Shown: positions 60,497-64,000 of the stretch, piece by piece
Layout: every line of letters begins with the position of its first letter
Position numbering within the stretch: position 1 is the stretch's first letter
DNA from: an uncultured Bacteroidales bacterium
Lineage (GTDB): Bacteria; Bacteroidota; Bacteroidia; Bacteroidales; Bacteroidaceae
Assembly (NCBI GenBank): GCA_902799685.1
Contig: CADCBO010000002.1
Span: 62,001-126,000 of the forward strand
Reading direction: 5' to 3'
Length of the DNA stretch: 64,000 nt
Position numbers and translations under genes: made by a program
The notes under the pieces: generated by a model
Database searches by the model: none
What the model was told of the DNA's origin: nothing
The model's input: the letters and a program-made list of their open reading frames with translations, nothing else

Positions 60497-61624
60497 ATGA
60501 AAGTACTAGTATTAGGTGGAACCGGCGCGATGGGGGTCTATCTGGTCGATTTCCTTGCAGAGAAAAAGGATAATCAAGTAGTTGTTACTTCACGCTCAGC
60601 CCACATATCCCAAAGGGAGAATGTACAATATGTTCAAGGCAATGCACGTGAGAATGCCTTTGTAGAGAATCTTTTGCAAGATAAATATGATGTTGTAGTA
60701 GACTTCATGAACTACAATATTGATGATTTTGCATCCAGATATGTAAGACTTCTTTCATCAACAAATCAGTATATCTGGTTCTCTTCCTCTCGTGTTTATG
60801 CAAACTCACCTGAACCTCTCACTGAAGAATCCCCCCGTCTTTTAGAAGTGACAAACGACCATGACTTCTTGTCTACTAACCGGTATGCTTTAAGGAAGGC
60901 AAGACAAGAAGATATGTTACGTTGCTCTGGTTTTCATAACTATACTATTATACGTCCTTATGTAACATACAGTGATGATCGTTTGCAGTTGGGCATATAC
61001 GAGAAAGAGCAGTGGTTATATCGTTTACTTCAAGGGCGCTCTTTGGTAATCAATAAAAACATTCTCAATAAAAAAACCACTTTGACTTTCGGTAAGGATG
61101 TGTCATACGCAATCAGCAAGATGGCCGGAAATGAAAATGCACTGGGAAAAACCGTACAGATTGCGACTGGTGAGACAATGAAATGGAGAGATATAATTAA
61201 ACTTTACGTTGGTATTCTCAAAGAAGAAACAAGTATTTCACCTAGTCTTATGCTGTGTGGTTCTATGCTGAAAGTAGATGAACTATACGAGGGTGGCTAT
61301 AATACCATTTACGATAGAGAGTGGGATAGAGCTTTTAATAGCGCCTTAGTTAATCAACTAATAGGTCATGATGTTCATTATACTAGTATTAAGGAAGGAC
61401 TAACCCAGTGCTTACGTGCTTTTCTCAAGGGTAAGAGGCAATTTCGTACTATAGATTGGGATTTCGAAGCTTACCAAGACTTGCTTTCAGGGGAATTTAC
61501 CCCCAAAGTCGAGTTTCCTAATGAGGAGGCTTATCAGTTTTATTCTTCTATAAGAGAGAAGTATACTATGGCCGACATTATTGGTTCGAATGGCCAGATT
61601 GAACTAATGGAATTTAATCAATAA
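60497..61624 (+). CDS. NAD(P)-dependent epimerase/reductase
   Basis: The 375-residue extended short-chain dehydrogenase has VLVLGGTGAMGVYLVDFLAE at the start, FSSSRVYANSPEPLTEESPR and the YALRKARQEDML segment with Tyr and Lys. Downstream sequence diverges from characterised epimerases. It lies 23 bp after the MenD-like gene. Substrate not known. Confidence 0.8.
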   Translation: MKVLVLGGTGAMGVYLVDFLAEKKDNQVVVTSRSAHISQRENVQYVQGNARENAFVENLLQDKYDVVVDFMNYNIDDFASRYVRLLSSTNQYIWFSSSRVYANSPEPLTEESPRLLEVTNDHDFLSTNRYALRKARQEDMLRCSGFHNYTIIRPYVTYSDDRLQLGIYEKEQWLYRLLQGRSLVINKNILNKKTTLTFGKDVSYAISKMAGNENALGKTVQIATGETMKWRDIIKLYVGILKEETSISPSLMLCGSMLKVDELYEGGYNTIYDREWDRAFNSALVNQLIGHDVHYTSIKEGLTQCLRAFLKGKRQFRTIDWDFEAYQDLLSGEFTPKVEFPNEEAYQFYSSIREKYTMADIIGSNGQIELMEFNQ

Positions 61625-61631
61625 GAATAAT

Positions 61632-62690
61632 ATGTACTATTTAGATCCCAAGGTCGAAAACTTATATAGAATTTTTGACCAAAATGAAAGAAAGGATTAT
61701 TTGCGCCTGGATTTGAACGAGAACCCTAGCGGTTTACCGCAGGAGTTTATAAATGAAGTGCTAAAGGAAGTTGATTCACGTTTTGTTGGCCAATACCCTG
61801 AAACGCTTCATTTTACTGAAGTTCTTGCTAAGTATCTCGGTACTGATATCTCTCACCTTTGTTTGGTGAATGGCTCTGCTGAAGGCATTCGCTATATTAT
61901 TCAGGCTTTCACTTCACCTGAGGGTAGAGTTGTTGGAGTGGTGCCTAGTTATTTTATGTTCCAGGTCTATTCAGAGATGTATGGGCGTAATTTCGTCAAG
62001 GTCCCTTATAATGAGGACTTAACGATGGACGTTGATAACATCATTGCTGCTCTGACTGGTGATACTCAACTGCTTATTCTTCTTAATCCAAACAACCCGA
62101 TGGGTAATGTTTACTCTGAGGAAGAATTTGAGCGTATTATGAAAGTCGCAAATGAGAAGCAGATAACTGTTTTGATAGATGAAGCTTATCATTATTTCTA
62201 TCCCGGAACATTCATTAATTATGCTCTAAATCACGGACATGTGTTTGTAACTCGTACATTCTCAAAACTGTTCTCTTTGGCCGGTTGCCGCTTAGGCTAT
62301 GTTGCTGGTTGGCCGGAAGGTGTAAAGATGGTACAGAAGCTGTGCACACCTCATAACACCAATGCCTTTGCAATGCTATTTGCAGAGAAGATTATTGAGA
62401 CGCCGGGAGTACTTCAGGCCTTGATTGACAAGTTCAACGAAGGACGCAAATATCTTGTTGACGAGCTTGATGCTAATGGTTATGCTCATAAAGGTGAGGC
62501 TGGCAACTTTATGTTTATTAAAACCAAGACCGATGCGGATAAGATTGTTGCCCGTATGAAAGCAGAAAAGAAGATCTTAATTAAGTCTTATCCCAATGTG
62601 GGTGAGTTTGGAACGTGTCTCCGTGTTTCGATAGGAGAGAAGAAGTGCATGGAGCAGTTTGTCAACGCATTGTTGGAACTCGATAAATAG
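61632..62690 (+). CDS. PLP-dependent aminotransferase, HisC-like
   Basis: The 352-residue class I/II aminotransferase has LRLDLNENPSGLPQEFI, LVNGSAEGIRYIIQAF, LLNPNNPMGNVYSEEEFE, LIDEAYHYF and the PLP lysine in TRTFSKLFSLAGCRLGY. It resembles histidinol-phosphate aminotransferases and threonine-phosphate decarboxylases; His genes are absent, so it serves the polysaccharide pathway. Eight bp separate it from the previous gene. Confidence 0.85.
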   Translation: MYYLDPKVENLYRIFDQNERKDYLRLDLNENPSGLPQEFINEVLKEVDSRFVGQYPETLHFTEVLAKYLGTDISHLCLVNGSAEGIRYIIQAFTSPEGRVVGVVPSYFMFQVYSEMYGRNFVKVPYNEDLTMDVDNIIAALTGDTQLLILLNPNNPMGNVYSEEEFERIMKVANEKQITVLIDEAYHYFYPGTFINYALNHGHVFVTRTFSKLFSLAGCRLGYVAGWPEGVKMVQKLCTPHNTNAFAMLFAEKIIETPGVLQALIDKFNEGRKYLVDELDANGYAHKGEAGNFMFIKTKTDADKIVARMKAEKKILIKSYPNVGEFGTCLRVSIGEKKCMEQFVNALLELDK

Positions 62691-62697
62691 TACCATT

Positions 62698-64000
62698 ATG
62701 GTAAAAGTCATCACATACGGAACGTATGATTTGTTCCACTATGGGCATCAACGTCTTCTTGAACGGGCAAAAGCTCTTGGAGACTACTTGATAGTTGGCG
62801 TTACATCTGATAGTTTTGATTTGACGAGGGGTAAAATCAATGCCCAACAATCTTTGATGGAACGTATTGAGTCCGTAAGGGCAACTGGTCTCGCTGATGA
62901 GATTATAGTCGAGGAATATGAGGGACAGAAAATTGATGATATCAAACGTTACGGAGTTGATATTTTTACTGTAGGTTCTGACTGGAAAGGCAAATTTGAT
63001 TACCTAAATGAATTCTGTCAAGTAGTCTATTTGGACAGAACGGAAGGTGTGTCCAGTTCAGTCATTCGTGCTGAGAATAGTGAATTGAGAATAGGATTGG
63101 TAGGCAATTCTACACTCCTTAATAAATTTGAGAAAGAGAGCCGCTTCGTTAATGGTGTAACTATAAGTGGGGTATGTTCAACTGATGATTCTGATATCTC
63201 AGATGGATTAAAAGACAGTTATCTGATTACAGGAGATTTAAACCAACTGTTAGAGCGTTCAGATGCAGTTTATATTGCCTCACACCCTCGGAAACACTAT
63301 GAGCAAGTCAAGCAATCTTTATTAGCTGGAAAGCACGTTTTATGTGAATCCCCCATTGCATTAAGTCAAGATAATTATAATGAGCTTAACCTAATTGCTC
63401 AGCAGAATAATTTGCAGTTAATGGATTCAATTAAAACTGCTTATTCAACAGCGTATAATAGGATGCTTGTATTAGCAAAAGGAGGGAAGATTGGAGATAT
63501 TATTTCTGTTGACGCTATTTGTACCAGTTTATCTGATCTTGAAAAGAAGACTAAAAGAGGAACTAGTCTTGAAGAGGTCTGGAACAGCATTTGTGCTTGG
63601 GGGCCGACCGCACTTCTACCAATATTCCAGTTATTAGGAATTGACTATGTTTCAAAGCAGATAACATCGCATTTAATTGCGAAGGCTTTTGATTCATTTA
63701 CGAAGATAGCTTTTGTGTATCCTCGTGCAGTAGCTTCAATTAAAGTTGGTAAGGGGGTTAAATCAGAAGGAGAACTTATTATTTCCGGAACAAAAGGCTA
63801 TTTTTATGTTCCTGCACCCTGGTGGAAAACTGACTATTTTGAAATACGTTATGAAAATCCGTCAGACAATAAGCGGTATTTTTATCAACTTGATGGTGAG
63901 GGGATTAGGTATGAGATAGTATCTTTTTCCAAGGCGATTAGTAAAGGAAGGAGTATGAGTCATTATATTTCTCAAGAAGTATCGCAAGAAATTGTTAATA
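62698..64000 (+). CDS. Cytidylyltransferase-oxidoreductase fusion, C-terminus outside window
   Basis: The visible 434 residues begin with a TagD-type nucleotidyltransferase: ITYGTYDLFHYGHQRLLERA (HxGH motif) and VGSDWKGKFD to SSSVIRAE. From about residue 130 a Gfo/Idh/MocA-like oxidoreductase follows (IGLVGNSTLLNKFEKES, SDAVYIASHPRKHYEQVKQS, KHVLCESPIA). It would activate a polyol phosphate with CTP and oxidise or reduce a linked sugar. The reading frame is open to the window end. Confidence 0.8.
   Translation, partial: MVKVITYGTYDLFHYGHQRLLERAKALGDYLIVGVTSDSFDLTRGKINAQQSLMERIESVRATGLADEIIVEEYEGQKIDDIKRYGVDIFTVGSDWKGKFDYLNEFCQVVYLDRTEGVSSSVIRAENSELRIGLVGNSTLLNKFEKESRFVNGVTISGVCSTDDSDISDGLKDSYLITGDLNQLLERSDAVYIASHPRKHYEQVKQSLLAGKHVLCESPIALSQDNYNELNLIAQQNNLQLMDSIKTAYSTAYNRMLVLAKGGKIGDIISVDAICTSLSDLEKKTKRGTSLEEVWNSICAWGPTALLPIFQLLGIDYVSKQITSHLIAKAFDSFTKIAFVYPRAVASIKVGKGVKSEGELIISGTKGYFYVPAPWWKTDYFEIRYENPSDNKRYFYQLDGEGIRYEIVSFSKAISKGRSMSHYISQEVSQEIVN

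Noticed and set aside
1-64000. tRNA and rRNA genes
   Set aside because: No cloverleaf or rRNA-like stretch was recognised by eye in any gap.

Overview
The window is chromosomal DNA from a member of the Bacteroidales (Bacteroidota). The grounds are the gene block nusB-yajC-CdaR-like-coaE-DUF5606, DUF4954 and DUF3276 proteins, lipoproteins with Bacteroides-type signal sequences, an UpxY-type NusG paralogue, and many promoters with the Bacteroidota -7 box TAnnTTTG. The genus cannot be fixed by reading alone.

Layout. Positions 1-30.8 kb are mostly core genome: nusB, yajC, coaE, a DUF4954 protein, a SIS-domain protein, an aquaporin, pgeF, a RAYT transposase, recA, tex, dnaK, a DUF418 membrane protein, msrA, an alkyltransferase-UDG fusion, a secreted tyrosine phosphatase, two lipoproteins, fabF/fabZ, an acyl-CoA synthetase, trpB2 and a CotH-family lipoprotein. 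Upstream of trpB2 is an unlisted 17-residue leader peptide with three tandem Trp codons and a terminator hairpin, which looks like a tryptophan attenuator. Positions 31.0-35.6 kb hold the dTDP-L-rhamnose genes rfbB, rfbA, rfbC and rfbD together with an UpxY-like antiterminator. Positions 35.6-54.6 kb are a more AT-rich accessory island of defence-type modules: a Panacea protein; an operon of DNA methyltransferase, double-GHKL kinase and receiver-like protein; a HEPN protein with a partner; a TIR / caspase-like protease / TIR cassette resembling type IV Thoeris; a toxin-antitoxin-SecB-like chaperone (TAC) module; a decayed ADP-ribosyltransferase-like toxin; and a four-gene TIR cluster with a TIR-TIR-SLOG protein and two ThsB-like proteins. 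A UDP-glucuronate-type epimerase lies inside this island. From 55.2 kb to the end is a surface-polysaccharide locus: pyruvyl transferase, MenD-like ThDP enzyme, reductase/epimerase, aminotransferase and a cytidylyltransferase-oxidoreductase fusion that runs off the window.

Repeats run through the whole window. Family A (core ACAAAGGGGACGGTTC) and family B (core ACAAAAGGGGTCAGACCCC) are palindromic. They sit mostly at gene 3' ends, often touching or supplying the stop codon, and probably act as terminators. A RAYT-type transposase lies among family A copies and is the likely mobiliser. Palindromic or heptamer repeats have also entered the coding frames of three nucleotide-sugar genes (rfbB, the 46.3 kb epimerase and rfbD) without breaking them. 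In rfbB and the epimerase the insertion lies at the same fold position, just before the catalytic strand.

Working together: UpxY (32.3 kb) probably acts on the two promoter leaders at 33.0 kb and 55.2 kb, which share a hairpin motif, and would link the rhamnose genes with the distal polysaccharide genes. The defence modules lie between these two polysaccharide blocks. The strongest candidates for undescribed biology are the 36.4-41.1 kb methyltransferase/kinase/receiver operon, the 51.0-54.6 kb TIR cluster, and the palindromic elements tolerated inside essential-type reading frames.
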